Notes under the pieces: generated by a model
What the model was told of the DNA's origin: nothing
Seen by the model: the letters and a program-made list of their open reading frames with translations, nothing else
Databases searched by the model: none
NCBI GenBank assembly: GCA_911728455.2
Contig: OU452239.1
Span: 9,158,328 to 9,222,327, forward strand
Origin: Marthasterias glacialis
Lineage: Eukaryota; Echinodermata; Asteroidea; Forcipulatida; Asteriidae
Length of the DNA: 64,000 bases
Reading direction: 5' to 3'
In this document: positions 13,121 to 27,473 of the stretch, one piece after another
Position numbering within the stretch: position 1 is the first letter of the stretch
How the letters are laid out: every line of letters starts with the position of its first letter
Made by a program: the position numbers and the translations under genes

Positions 13121-13288
13121 TTCAGTTGGAGTGACTGCACCGACACCATCATAGACAAAGAAGTTCACTGCATTTCCTATGCACTTCTGGCATTCAAGCC
13201 AGTTTGCGTGAAGTGTATTATAGACTTAAAGTGGAAATACTTCAGACTTGCCAAGGATAGGAGCAGAGATTTCTACCAAGATGCCTGA
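13121..13288 (+). other. Exon-like open stretch of unknown identity
   Basis: An aattttcag acceptor-like site at about 13126 precedes an open frame (WSDCTDTIIDKEVHC, KPVCVKCIIDLKW) ending in TGA at 13286. Five cysteines and balanced codons are suggestive, but there is no matching exon, family or polyadenylation signal. It does not fit the receptor. Confidence 0.2.
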
Positions 13289-13885
13289 TTAAATATGCAC
13301 TTATTATAGAAGGTTAAGGGTTTGTGCCATAGATATAGCTATTTTAATATAGATTCATGGTTCGTGCCCATGTTATTGTTTTCTTCGTATTGTTTTTGTG
13401 TATCTTTTATATATTAACTTTGTTCCTTTATAAGATTTATCCACACGTGTAAATAACAACTTGAAATGGAGTCACTGCTTCCATTATTTGTTTCTCTCTT
13501 AAATTATTTTTTTGTCAGAGTTATGAGATGTTGCTATAATGAGCCGTTGCATATAAGCCACCATCGTTGACGTTAAATAGAAAGAAGCTCGCGTGTACTG
13601 TGCGAATTTCATCTCATCCAATGATTGGTCTTCTTGCCGTCAGCGAAGGCTCAGTTTGAGCTTGCGACGTCATACGCAAGGCTCCATTGTTTTACTTTAT
13701 TTTGTATGCAAGAAAAGGGAAAAAACAAAAGGTTGTCAATCGGAGAAATTCTGAACAAAGGGAGCTGCATTTCTGAAAATACAAGTCAAACACCGCAAGT
13801 TACTCGAGGGAATAGAACACAAAAACATATACAATGGACAATACAACGCAAAGCTCTATTACGATCCAATACAGAGCTTACTGCT

Positions 13886-14650
13886 GCTAACGTAATTATT
13901 ATTGTTATAATATTACATTACAAGTAATTGGTTCAAAATTGGATTGAATAGTATTGAAACGTTTTAGTTTTTTTTTTATTTACTGTTTTTCTATTTTAAA
14001 ACGTCCATTTTCTGCTTACTGAATAAATAATACATTGTTCGAAAAAACACAATGAAGCAACTCAGCTTAAAAAAGGTGATTCAAACAAGTAATTGGTTCA
14101 AAATTGGATTATATAGTATTGAAACGTTTTAGAGGTTTTTTTTAAATACTTTTTTTTTGCATTGTTAAAACGTCCATTCTCTGCTTACTGAATAAATTAA
14201 TTTGTGCGAAAAAAAACCCACAATGAATTAACCTAACTTAAACATAGTGATCGGAACAATTATAATGTAATTATTATTGTTACAATATCACATTACAAGT
14301 TAGCGATTGGTTCAAAATTGGATTGTAATAGTATTGAAACGTGTTTTATTTAAAACTGTTGTTGCATTGTTCAAACTTTCATTCTCTGCTTACTAAATAA
14401 GATATGTTGTTGAAAACAAGCATCTTAGATTTAAACATAGCGCATGAAACAGTAATAATGTTTTGTTTATTGTTACAATAATACGTTACAAGTAATATGT
14501 ACAAAATTGGATCGTAAAGTAGTAACGAAACGTTTTTAAAGGCTTTTTAAAAACAGTTTCTGCATTTTTGAAACTTTCCTTCTCTGCTTACCGAGGAGGT
14601 ACGTTATTAAAAGAGAAACAAAGCGTCTTAAAAAATAGTGCATGAAACTC
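13886..14650 (+). repeat. Four diverged tandem units of 165-214 bp
   Basis: Each unit has gtaattattattgtta, ggttcaaaattggatt, gtattgaaacgttt and ctctgcttactgaata. Unit starts (gttcaaaattgg) are at 13931, 14096, 14310 and about 14499. Confidence 0.85.
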
Positions 14651-14744
14651 ACTGGAGAGGAATATGAATTGGTTTGAAAAACAAAAGAAATCTAAAATAC
14701 CACCATACCGACCAAAAGCATGCAACTCAACGTGCCCGGCATTC

Positions 14745-14880
14745 AAGTTATTTGTAGTCTAAGATGCTCCTTTTTTAACAATGTATTTTAAAATTGTAAC
14801 AATCCAGAAACAGTTTGAAATAACCTTTACAACGTTTCATTACTATAAAGATCCAACTCTAAAGCATATACTTGTAATAC
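14745..14880 (-). repeat. Inverted fifth unit of the 13886 array
   Basis: The inverse reads ttacaagtatatgc, gagttggatc, gtaatgaaacgtt, acatcttag-like blocks, matching the direct units. It abuts a MITE at 14874. Confidence 0.7.
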
Positions 14881-15221
14881 AGGATTGGTATTCATAAAAA
14901 AATATAAACATTGTATCAGTCTGAACGTTTACTGGTTATGATCTTCATACCAGTACCAATCTTCCAAAGAAATATTTCTGTCTGCAATACTGTCAAAGTC
15001 GAGAAAATAGAATTTGAAGACGCCGACTTTAATTCCGCATGTAACAATCTAAATTAAGGACAATGTGTTTACAAGTTGAAAAGTGTGCACGGATTTTCAC
15101 TAATTATTCCTGACTCGGATGACAGATTGAGCCCAAATGTTCATGTTTGTTTCCATCTATATATTGAATCACCCAAAGTAAGAGCCCTGCACTACCAATC
15201 CTATAATTCACCATTAAAGGT
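14874..15221. mobile_element. MITE, tacaggattggt family, copy 1
   Basis: Ends aatacaggattggtat and accaatcctataattc are inverse. Core gtcgagaaaatagaatttg and gaaaagtgtgcacgg. Copies at 22446, 39422 and 40681. Confidence 0.8.
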
Positions 15222-16207
15222 ATTTAGCAAAGAGCTTTTTAAATCCACTGGATGGGCGTCCTCTAGGGATACGGAATTATAGCATTAATCTTATTTCCGC
15301 TTGGACAAAAAGGTATCACTATCCGGTTCAATGGCAGGCTTTTGGACGGTCCCTTTTAACAGTTCTCACCAGTATGCATAGAACTGCGCAATAGACCGAT
15401 TGCACGACAATGTTGACATGCGGTCACGTGACCTCCTACTGGGTATGACGCCATACAGCTGATGGCAAGATACGTGTAAAGAGATATGCCGTGACACAGA
15501 GCGAGTACGAAAACAGCCGATTTTACTCTTGTTAAGTGATAAATTAGTTAATCGGCCCCTTTATTTAAAGTAGTATGTTGTCGCATTAATTGAAATCATA
15601 TCTCTGCTTCATAATTTAACAGAATTCTAATAAAAAGGTTCGGCGAAGAGGCTTTCTCCTATTTCTCTATATACAAACACATCAGCCAAGATTGAGGAAA
15701 TTGTCCCCTTCTTAAATGTTACCAATGAAGAATTCGTTGCTGTTGTGTTCGAACCTTTTATTCCAAAAAAAAAAAAAAAAAAAAAAAACTTGTAATTTTC
15801 CGGTGATTTAAAAATGCAGAATGAGTATACCAATTAATCCGAAAAACTTACGGGTAACGTTTTTCTGCTTTTTAAATGCACCGCACACGGGAGTCAACCG
15901 TAAATCCTACACCGTAATAAATCGACATTGTAATAATAAGCATATGTAAATAAAGAAAGCCTTTTTTTGGCCAAAAAAGAAAGGGGACTTAATGTTGCGA
16001 ACTAATTTCAGCCCGAACTACTTTTTTTTCAAAACAGGATGAATTTATATAATAAAACATTATGTTTGGGTACAGCTTATCTTATAAGTTTCCTAACGTA
16101 TAGCTCTGCAATTAAAGCCAAGTCAATGCTTTATCGGCACCGAATGTCACAGAATAATGTTTGATTTAGCGTAAATTATCTTTTCTTATTTTTTGTTTCT
16201 TTCCCAG
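15222..16207. other. Non-coding, no gene seen
   Basis: Sequence just upstream of the first recognised receptor exon. An A run is at about 15765. I searched for the missing N-terminal receptor segment and found none. Confidence 0.5.
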
Positions 16208-16345
16208 TGCCGGCCTGGGGATGGAATGAAAGGTTTCTTTGAACTCCTTTACGAGGAGCCGACCAAGCTCATGATTCTCGGGGCAAGCTGCTCGGTAGTA
16301 TCACAACCCGTAGCGGAGACGAGCAAACATTGGAACCTCGTGCAG
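16208..16345 (+). CDS. GABBR-like: GABBR-like exon a (lobe 1 of Venus-flytrap domain)
   Basis: 46 codons, phase 0 at both ends. The acceptor follows a T-rich tract ending ttcccag, and the donor is cag|gtgaat. It encodes a CRPGDGMKGFFELL segment, then ILGASCSVVS and ends KHWNLVQ, the conserved strand-helix of the GABA-B ligand domain. The first Cys and the Cys of ASCS match the positions of a disulfide-forming pair in GABBR1 (from memory). This is the most upstream exon I can recognise. Confidence 0.9.
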
Positions 16346-19300
16346 GTGAATGACGGCTTTTGACTGTATATCTGGATTACGTAAAACTCAATTTCAGAGT
16401 CATTTTATATGCTGCAACTACTGTTATGCGAACAGCTTTAATGATGTGATTATGTTATGGTACAACAATCATTGTTTGGTAAAATTAAATTAATCAAGTT
16501 AATAGCTTAACATAAACAACGAAAACGGGATCCGTGGATTTTGTGTACGTTCACAATAAAAGGCTGCAACTGCAGCATCAGCAACAACTGCATCATCATC
16601 ATCAACAACAACAACAACAAAAACAACATTGTGCAAAGCTTCATAAAAAGATAACTTGCAGGTTTTTCTTAGAATGGATAAAAGAAACCTACGTCATCCA
16701 TAGACGCGGTGCAGCACGAGAAAAAAAAGATCGGTCACCCCGTGAACGAATAGATTTAGGCTCAATGAGGAGGTTTGATTTGTCAGAATAGAGTTTTCGG
16801 GGAGGATTGCAAGGCTTAAAAATTATCAATACATGCAGAGGCACTGTTCGTGAAAGATTCAAACACACAGATAAAGAGTTTGTACTCAAACCTTGTTCTT
16901 AATAACGTGAGGTTAAAAATATAGACAAAATTGTTTTTCACGTTTATATGGACTCTGTCTATTGTAAAATGAGTGCATCGCGAAACTGAATTTTGAACTT
17001 AAAGCCCATCTTTAAGCTTAGTGTGAGAAAAAAAAATCTAGGTTAAAACGCTGTCCCTCGGAGGCGGTCGTGGAAAACCGGATGCATGATAAATTAAGAC
17101 ATTCATTGAACGAGAATCTTTTATTAGGCTGTGAACCACAATTTAAAAACCCTCCTAACTGTCAACGGGGCGATTACACGACTACATTTTCATCAAGTTC
17201 CTTCGTCTAAAAAATATGGAATTCTAAAATATTTTCTTGGTCAACGTTAAAGTGTCTCAGTTAACAAAATTAATGTCAAAATATCAAGTCAAGAGAAAAG
17301 ACCAATTCATTAAGCCCCACCCCTAAACTTATTGACCAATCACAGCATTGGCTAAATCACCACTGTATGTACACGTTGGCAGCACAATGTGCGTCTCTTC
17401 AATGCCACACTGCACGACATGAACGCGCGCGCTATAAGTACGCGCACGCATGTTTACATTTGCCAGTGGGATTTTTAACGTGTCGGACTTTTGTCGGACT
17501 TTCGGTGGCGTAGCCAAGGCTGTGATTGGTCAACACGTATGAGGACGGGCGCTTCATGCATCGGTCTATTATTCAGAGAACCTACACATTTATTGTAATA
17601 CACTTTTGTAGTGTGTCACGCAGGAAATTTCCTTGCGGCTTTGTAGCTTTAAACATGAAAAACACTAGTTTCCTTGGAAGAAATCTTCAAATCGCCAAAT
17701 CTGCCCAGAAGGAGACATGATAAAGTTTAAGTAATAAACGAAAAACAAACAAGATAATTTTAATTCTGCTTGAATGCCGAATGTTGAAATTGCATATGCT
17801 TTTGTTTAATATACCGGTAGCTCCAAAATGAGCATGAACACAGCTGCAGGAACTGATAGACAATATCAATACAACGTGCACGGGGCTGGCGTCCGTACAT
17901 TGCGGACAAAGTGACTAATAATGACGCTTACAAAACAGCCCCAACGCATGAACTGTTCTGGCAGGCAGAAACTGTGGGCGGCTCAAAAGAAGAACAAATA
18001 AGTCAAAATCTTAATATGCAGAGTAGAAGTGCAATCCACTTTGGATATGAATAAATTAGCCTTTTCGAGGTATGGCGGACACTATAGGAGTGCACTGTTT
18101 GGTTTAAGTGTATACAGACAAATTTACCCAAACCAAATAGTGCCCTAGTAATTGTGTCCACCATATCACAAAATGGCTCATGGGCTGCGTCACCAAACTT
18201 TCAGCTGTCATAGATTTTTTAAAACACTTGATTTTAAGCATACATTGTCTTGACAAATTAGAGGCCTATAAGAAGGCACTTAATAAAGCAAGCGGCATTG
18301 TTTACGCACTAACACGTTTCAATCGTGTTACATAAAACAAAGTTAAACAACATTAATTTTAAAGTCACAGGGTTGGTCTTTCGAAAAGCACTCCTCATAA
18401 AGAGTTGCGTGGTGGTGTCGTGTGTGTGTGGTTAGGTATACACATTTAAACAAGGGAAAATAGTGTCACCGGTTGGCTAAAGTCCGCGGTCCAAAAGTAT
18501 GAAAGAAAAAACAAACAAACAAACAAACAAACAAACAAACAAACAACAATGAGAGCTGTTGCCAGACTTTAAGTACAAACAAAGGAGGGACAATAGACTG
18601 TCCCGATAGCTTGTGAATATCGACTTGTGTGTATGTATAATAATTTTTATGTTAGTTTTGTTTTATAGAATTAATGGCAATAGAAATGGACACAATGTAA
18701 AAAAAAAATAAATAAATAAAAAATGGGAAAAGAAAAGTTGTTTATGCAATTCGCCCATCACAAGGCACAAAGGCCACTCGAGGTGTGGGCTACTTTTCAA
18801 AGGGATAGAAACCTGCCCCAATGCGCCGAAACAAGACATGGGGAGATATAAACGCAATTCCACAGCACAGCTAAGAACACGCAATGGGTAAATTAGCAAG
18901 AAAGAACATATCTACGAAACGAGTAGCCCTTTTTGACTCACTAAAGAAGAAAAACAATGGCATGGTGGGTTGGTGGTGGTGGTGGGGTGTTGGGAGCCCA
19001 CTTCCCCCACACAACACCCCATAGATGCGCTACTGGGGCAGACCCACTTTGCTTTTGGTCCAGCACGCGCAGGTTTTTAGATATGAGATTCGGTTTCAGA
19101 AATGGGAGATTTGGGCAAATTTAATGTAAGAATCCAGATGAAGGATTCAGAGTTGCATTGTACAGTAACAAACACCCATATGTTTGTTGACACACCTTGC
19201 TCGCCTACCCTTTTTGTAAAGCCAGAGTTGCATTGATTTTGCGCGGAGGTTAATAATCAGCGTAGACCTACCAAGAGGATTAAGTTACAAGTGTGCTTCC

Positions 19301-19546
19301 TGCAGCGTTCAGGACAAAATGATTTATTTTCCTCTCGAATTAACATTTCCTTAAAATAGCACTTCACCTGTATTTGGGAAGAGTACCATTATCTATATCT
19401 CGTTTTAAACAAACAAACAAACAAACTAACAAACAAACACTACACAACTGAGTTAACTTGGTTATCATTATATCGGATCCGGATGGAAAGTTCCCCATGT
19501 TTTTCAACTGAAAGTTTTTCGCGGGGTTTTCGCCCACTCCGTACCA

Positions 19547-19585
<39 letters not shown>

Positions 19586-22500
19586 GACACGTACATGTAC
19601 ATTGTTAACTTCTGTTTGTTATCAAGGCAATGATTGAGTATAGCGTAATTGATTAATATCAACCGCAATAAATTGTTTCAGTAATATTTTAATGTTTTAA
19701 CTGGTGTACCCTGGGAAAAGAACACAACAAAGAATGCCACAATAAAAAAAAAAATAATAACAAAAAAATTTGATAATTATGTGGTTGATAAAGTCTAAAG
19801 CAGTACTTCAGCGGTACTTCAAGCAATGAACTTTATCCTCACAAAACAACAAATGTTCTTCGGAGAGCCCAACACCATACTAAAAAAGGAATTTTGAACA
19901 ACATTTTCTCGTCGTATGTTTTTTCTTTCTACTCGTTGTCCACATATCAGTTAAGGCGACGAAGTCTTTATGTCTTTAGGTAACATTTCAATTGAAATTT
20001 TATCGAATGCAGACGGAAATTCAATTCTATCCCCATGATGAAATTTTATGGCAACCACCTTGCAGATGCAAGATATAATATAAAGAAAAACAAAATAGCA
20101 GACGCTAATGTCTTGTGATATGATTTTGCAAATCATTATTAATTTTTGACCAGGATGCAATTTACATTAAGGTTGTCATTACATCAATTACAGAAGATGG
20201 AAACATCATGATTGACATCGGACAGAACATTGTTTTGTTAAAAAATAAATCGACAGCAGGTATTTAACTATTAAAACAGGATTGAGACAAGAAACTTACG
20301 GTTTTCAAAAGGTTTAATTTGGTAGATTAAATTTGGATGTGTAAATCACTTTTGCATGATTTACGAACCATGGTTTGATTGATCATCAAACAGTTCAGAC
20401 TCAATGGGCGCGGGTAAACATTATTGAACAATTTGAACCTACTTTTTACAAGTTTTAGAAGAGACTTCAAATAGCATGAAAGAAAAGTAAAGAAGTTGTA
20501 TAACCAACATAAGTTTTTTATTTATTTATTTATTTTTTATCTTTTAACATGAAAAGAAAATTAACACGTTCCGATATCTAAGTTCAAGTAATTTGTATTT
20601 ATTAGTTTTCATTTTTTTTAATTTATTTTTTTTGTTATTCTTTATTTCTTGTAATGTTCTCTTTTTGCCTTCCGTCCCTGTCTTGTTTTGTATGGAATCG
20701 CTAACTCCAGAAACCTATTACCGAGAAGATGTCTATATTTCACTAATAAAAAGCGAAAGTAATCATGAATTTATTAACAATAAATAACAATTGTTTATGT
20801 CATTGAAAAAAATAAAAATAAATAAACAAAATACCTCTAATATTATTCACAGCTTTATTAACTGCATTTTGCGAAGCATTGGAATGGTTATTGGGTCACA
20901 TCTCAAGAGTACTTGATCAAGTCATTCCGTGTTTTCCAGATGTCCTTTAGCTCAGCGTCAGATGTACTGTCCCTACGGAATCGATTTCCTTATTTCTTCC
21001 GGACCAATCCGGCTGAATCCGGCGTAAACACGCCCCGGATCGCCATCATGAAGGAGTTCGGCTGGGAGAAGGTGGCGATCATACACGACAACAGCGAAGT
21101 TTTTACAAGTGTAAGTACAACGTAAGGCTTCTATACCACTACTGATCCTCCAGAAAAACGTATACTTCCGTCTGAAATACTATCATAGTCCATGAATTCG
21201 CGATTGAAGACACAAGAAATCACCTGATTAAAGACCTCACAAATCATAACAGTTTCTCGTTGTTTTTTACTAAGAACCGTCGCCACCTCATTTCACTAAA
21301 TTTTCACAGGTTGGTTGTTTGGTGTGTTTTTTGAGAACTTCAGGATGGGCAGTAATTAATTTACTCTTTTTGGTAGATAATCCAAACTTTCAACCCAAAA
21401 CCTGCTATCAGGTTCGTAATTCTTTTCGGTGACGTTAATGCACTTCGCACAGATTACCAGTTACAAAAGCAACCTCTGGTCGACAAACTGTGGTCATATC
21501 CACATCGGTAACTAAAGCAACCGTTGGTCGACAAACTGTGGTCATAACCGTCGGTAACAAAAGCAATCATTGGTCGACAAACTGTGGTCATTTCCATCGG
21601 TAACAAAAGCAATCGTTGGTCGACAAACTGTGGTCATAACCGTCGGTAACAAAATTAATCATTGGTCAACAAACTGTTGTCATATCCACCGGTAACAAAA
21701 TCAATCATTGGTCGACAAACTGTGGTCATATCCATCGGTAAAAAAAAAAAAACGTTGGTCGACAAACTTTAGTCATCATAACCATCGGTAACAAAAGCTG
21801 CAATTGGTCAATAAACTGTGGTCATAACCGTCAGTAAAAAAATCAATCATTGGTCGACAAGCTTTGGTCATATCCATCGGTAACAAAATCAATCATTGGT
21901 CGACAAACAGTGGTCATAACCGTGAGTAACAAAAGCAACTGAACCCTGAATATAATATATGTCACAAATTCCTGATATGAGTCCATTTGAAACAACTCTA
22001 CGTTACTGACAGGGGTTAAAATACAATCGAACATTCACAAGCCCTGAAAAGCGATGGTGTTGGTATAAATATAAGTTTCAGATAAGTCTTAGCTGCATGA
22101 TTGAAACTTGCGCTGAAATTCACGCGAAGTCTTGACCATTACTGTTAGATAACAATGACCGTTATACTGTGGGAAATTTACATCACAAAAAAATGTCTTC
22201 TTTAAAGCGGCATACAAAATGGGTTCCTACCTTATCCCCAGGTGCGTGTATGCTTGATCGCTCCCCTATCCCCTCAGTGGCCCGCAACATTCAAAATAAC
22301 ATCAAAGCAATGGCCATCTTTGTATGGTGTCCTGTTTACCAAATACAAATGGTTATATTAACTGACATTCACTAAAAAGGCACCAAATCATTTTCTTTAA
22401 ACTCAGGTAGAAAAAAGGATTGATAATCACACACACACACAAAAACCTAATAAAGATCAGTCTGAAAGCTTGAACTCATACCAGTTCCAATCTCCATAGA

Positions 22501-25500
22501 AATATTTCTGTCTGAAATACTGTCAGAGTCGAGAAAATAGAATTTGAAGACCTATATTTTGATTTCGGTTGTAACAATCAAAATTCAGAACAGTGTGTTC
22601 ACATGCTGAAAAGTGTGCACGGTTTTTTAGACGACGGATTGACCCCCAAATTTTCAAAGGTTTACCGGTATATTGAATCACACAAGGTAAGAAAACAAAC
22701 TGCACTGTCAGCTTTACCAATCATATATTTTACTTTTAAAATTCTTCTCGTCTGTTTGATTGCATTGAATTGAATGGCGATAAAAAAAAGATTTAAAAAA
22801 AATTTTAAAAAAAGATGGCTGCGTCAGACCATAAGAATGCTGCGTGTGTAGTTATTAGTGCGTATCTGCTATGAGATCATTCGTGCAAGCTGCCATTTTA
22901 GCTGTTTAGCAAAATTCCAGCTTTTTGCAATGGTTGATTTGGATAATATTGGTAAACAGGCAAGTCACATTGGTACTGATAGCCATACTAGTCGTCCAAC
23001 GTCGACATGAAGGTGGTACACATCAGACTTGGACGATAATAGACCATGTCTCGCCACAGTTGTGTCGCATGGATTTTGTGTGACGTTGCGTAAGGAGTCG
23101 ACGGATAACGACGTCCTAATTTTGCGCGGTTGGGTTATACAAACTACTACCAGCTTGCTCAAATTTGCGTGCGTTTACGCCAGGGATCACGACGATCGCC
23201 TTTTGTTGCATGGGCGTTTATAAGGTTTCAGAAGTGAAGCGGAAATTTACGGTCGGCTTTACAAAAAGCGAAAACAAAAAACGCGAAGTTGTTCAAAGTT
23301 TACAAATTGTGTAAATCAACCTGGCTTTTATTTATTCAAATATATCCAATAGATTAAATCCATTAAAACAGCATACAAATTCTTAAAAAAAATAAAAAAT
23401 TGCCACAACCCTACACGTTGCATGTAGCTGATATGCAAGGTGCCTGGAACCATTTTTCCCCACTGCAGTTCAGAATTGTCAGCCTCGAAAAAATTATTTT
23501 TAAGTATTCCCCTTTATGGACTCGATTAAAAAAAAATACCCATTGGAAATTATTACGACAGTGGCAATCGGACTGCATAAAAAAACTGCCCGGTAGGTCA
23601 AGATTGTCGCAAAAACTCGAACGTTCTCGAGGTCAACTAATACACAGTCTATTTTGAGCAATGCATTGTCCGTGTAGGACAATAACGAGTGTGCCATAAG
23701 AGAGGAAGGCGAAATCAATTTTTCTTTTCTTTTAGGTTTTCCGGGGTTATCCGGTCTTCAACCTCGAATTACTGCTGGATTAATTCTACATTTCTCATCA
23801 AAACCGTTTTACAACACAACCTGGAATGTCTCCATTGGTGCGTTGGTGATAGGGGGCAATGCCTCTAGAACAACATAACGTTAAAGTTAATGTTTGATTT
23901 TTTCACTTTTGTTTTCAGGCAACTAACAAGTTTTTGGAAGATCTCGCAAAAAACAACATCACTTTGGTGGCAAAGGAGTCTTTTACTGCTGGTGAAAAAC
24001 CTACTGTTCAACTTCAGAGCATGAGGGTAGGAAACGTTCTCTTCAAGAGAATCGTAAACGTGTATTGCTTGCCATTTTAGACCAACTGCCTGTTTTAGCA
24101 AGTGATGTTTGAAGCTTTGCATGGTGTAGGAGGCTAAGAATACACTTTTAACTAGTAAACTTGCGGGTACAACCATGTGTTTGAATCTCTTTTGGGAGGA
24201 GTGTTGGCTCTGACAAGAGCCGGGGAGTGGTCTCGACGTTTCGATCAGTATGCTCTGATCGTCTTCATTCTCCTGAATGAAGTATTCTTTGCCTGTATAA
24301 TAAGCAGTTTCTTTTGAAGATGGACTCCGAGGTCACATTCAGTTTTAAGATGCACTCATTTGTCATTAGAGTCCTAAACTAGAGTGTAACTAGACTAGTC
24401 ATAGCTGAATTGCCATTTTCAAAGTGAAATCTGGGTAACTTGTTTTTTACTTTAACACCATTGCAGAACAATTCGTCGCGTTTTTGTCATAGTGACGAAT
24501 TTGGGGGAATTCGAGGTTGGAACGGTTTTAGGGTTGTTTTGTGTGCAATTTCAATTTCTGAAATTTTTAAATCCGAATTCCAGACGGTTTTAGAGTTACA
24601 GACACCCCGATCGGTGAATCGGCCCAGAGGTAGAACTATTTTGTTTTTGTCATCCATTCAGTGAGTTGGTAATCTTTATCGCTGCGTACGAGTTTGACAT
24701 TACGCTTTGCGTATATATACAGAGTAGCAGTAACAGTTTCTCACTGCGGGCAGAGGGGATTGATTGATTTTACCTCATTTTTACGAGACCTCAAGTTTTT
24801 AAAATGACACTCAGTGAGTTTGATCGGATCATAAAAAAGTATGTAACGTCGAGAATTTCTTGTGTTTCTATCACGTACACGTGAGTTTTAATACAAGCAC
24901 ATGGAGGCAAATACGCACGAATAAGCGGCAAATCAGCATACGTTTGTATACAAAATCAGCATGGGTGCGCCTGGATTTGTTTCTAACATAATGAAGAATA
25001 AATGCACGACATCGTTACGAATATTTAAACAGTATATTTTCCCCCGAACTATTTATGGATACATGACAAGACAATATCCTTTAACGCAAAGATACAACAA
25101 TCTGATCAATTTGTTTTTTAACGTACTGCGAAAAGTGAAAAGTTGACCAACTTAAAAATCGATTTTTAATCGAAAGGTGTTATTTGCCGTTTCGCCACTA
25201 CGACAAAAACACGACGATTTTTCCCCCAAAGTGTTGATATTTCGCTTTAATAGTTGTTAAAGTGTGGTCATACTGTAGTGTATTAACTGCTTTATTTTTT
25301 GGCTAAAAATCTGGATGAAAATTGTTATGCATGAAGACAATTTCAGTAATACGATAAGTTCACTGTCCCATCTATTATAAACTCGTCGTGTGCCCGGCGA
25401 AAAGAACGTAAGGCCTTATGCCCTTTTGCCGGGAACATAAAGTTGTTTGTCCCAGTAACAAAAGGACGTAAGCAACAAATGGCTCCTGACATGAAAAATG

Positions 25501-27441
25501 TATCATTTTTGTTAGTTTTGTTTTCTTGCTAGAATTACCCTGAAGACATGTTTCCCAATTCCCCATGCAGAATTTAAACATACTAGAATGACTTTTGCAT
25601 GGCAACATGTTTACCAAACTTTTCCGCTCTTGAAACACAAATTGTAACATAAATTGCTTAGGGCCTACGTCCTTTTGCAGGGAACTTTCCCTTACGTCCT
25701 TTTGCCGGGCACACGACGAACTATAGATTGACAAAGGGACACACTGCCAGTGGACATTTTTTTTTAATCGTAACAAAAGACGGGATGTAATGCTATTATG
25801 GGCATCTATTCAGTTCTTTAAGTCGTCAAAATAAAATCAGTGCCTGGGAGAACTGCACAATGCAAACACAGTAAAAACACTTCTGTAGTCTCAAGGATTT
25901 TAAAAGCACACCGGATAGAATTTGATACAAAAATACAAAAATGCAAGATTAGTCGCCAACGGAAAGAAGACACAATCAGTTTACAATCTGAGTTGACAGC
26001 ATGACAATTTGTAAAAAATGTAGCACTTAGCAATTCCCTGGGGGAATACTTATTCAAACCAGTTCCTTTACTTTATTTTTCTTTTAAAGAGGGCTCCTAG
26101 GTCGAATTAAGTTTTGTGATGCATTCGTCATCTAAAAGAGTCCTTATGAAAGTGGAGAAAGTTACAAGTCTCTAAACCTCACGTTAAAATGGTGTTAAAT
26201 GTCATTTTATCTGATACTCTTTCAGAGAGACATTTGAAACATACCGTCGTTGGATATCAACAACAAATGAGTACATTCCAAAGAGGAATTTTTGCATCAG
26301 ACGACAGATCAAATTCAACGCCGTTCTGACTGAATAACATCGAATTTCACGAATGAACTGAAACACGTCCTGTATACAAAACAAAAAATAAAAAATGCAC
26401 ACGGCCCATACAACGGGAGACTTTTGAGACGATAACGGGCGTCCCACAGACCGGTCCTTTTCCGTTGTCCTCAGCAATGAAAACAATGGAAAAGGACCGG
26501 TCTGTGGGACGCCCGCTATCGTCTCAAAAGTCTCCCATTGAAATGTGGATGTTTTCAGATTTTGACAAAATTCGCACCGGGAGGGTATAGTGACATTTTA
26601 CACCGTTTTAATGAGAGGTTATGGAACTGTAATTGTTTCCACTTTCACAAGTACTTTATCTATTGAAAAATGAGTGCATCACAAGGACCCGAATTCGAAC
26701 TTCGAGCCCCTCTTTAATATAAACACATGAGGGTTCGGTGTAAAAGTATTCTGCTTTGGGTGTCAACGAAATTGAGCATTGGAAAATGTTGGCTCTCAAG
26801 CTGATGACCGACTGGGTGTGAGTAATTCAGAGTGAGAGATTTCAAGAAATGAAATACATTGCCCAATGCAGATTAATCAATAATAAGTCACCAGCGTCAA
26901 AACCGATGGACACTGGCGCAATACAAAATGTCCGTTATTGCTTTGATCAAATAATTTTTTTAAATAGGTTTTATTTATTTTTTAAATAAAAGTCATGGAT
27001 TTGTGGCATATTAAGAGCTGTTTACTTTAAGATCTTAGGCAGCTACTGAATCTTATGGGGTTTCAAATAGACTTATTTTTCCTGAAAGCTTATTGTACTT
27101 TCGGTGACAGTCGTCCTACTGTGAGGAATTGTGTAACTTTAATTGCCAATACTCTAGGGATTTCCAGTATAATCCATGTAAAGAGCATATTCTTTAAAGC
27201 GCGTGTTTGAACGAAAATGCAGCATTTTAAGCAAGACACTTAACCCATTAATGCTTCGTCCTTCGGATGGGAGGTAAAGCCGTAGGTAACTTGTGTTGTC
27301 TGATGCACGTAAAAGAACCCACTGACACTTATCATAATAAGAGAAGGGGTCACCCCGGTGTTTCTGGCAGTGGCTGCTGAATCCGCCGCAGCACCTTGTA
27401 AACCCTTATATAAGGTGCTACATAAATGGGTCTCATAACTC

Positions 27442-27473
<32 letters not shown>

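Larger units (their letters stand above)
16346..20939 (+). other. Receptor intron a-b
   Basis: 4.6 kb with a trinucleotide tract, two MITE copies, (aaac)n and a poly-A tract. No other gene seen. Confidence 0.8.

Noticed and set aside
16534-16791. Gln/His-rich open frame
   Set aside because: It comes from a caa/cat/cag simple repeat within an intron and is not flanked by usable splice sites in a receptor phase.
21445-21940. Regular spacing reminiscent of a CRISPR array
   Set aside because: The whole unit repeats, there are no unique spacers or cas genes, and the context is an animal intron.
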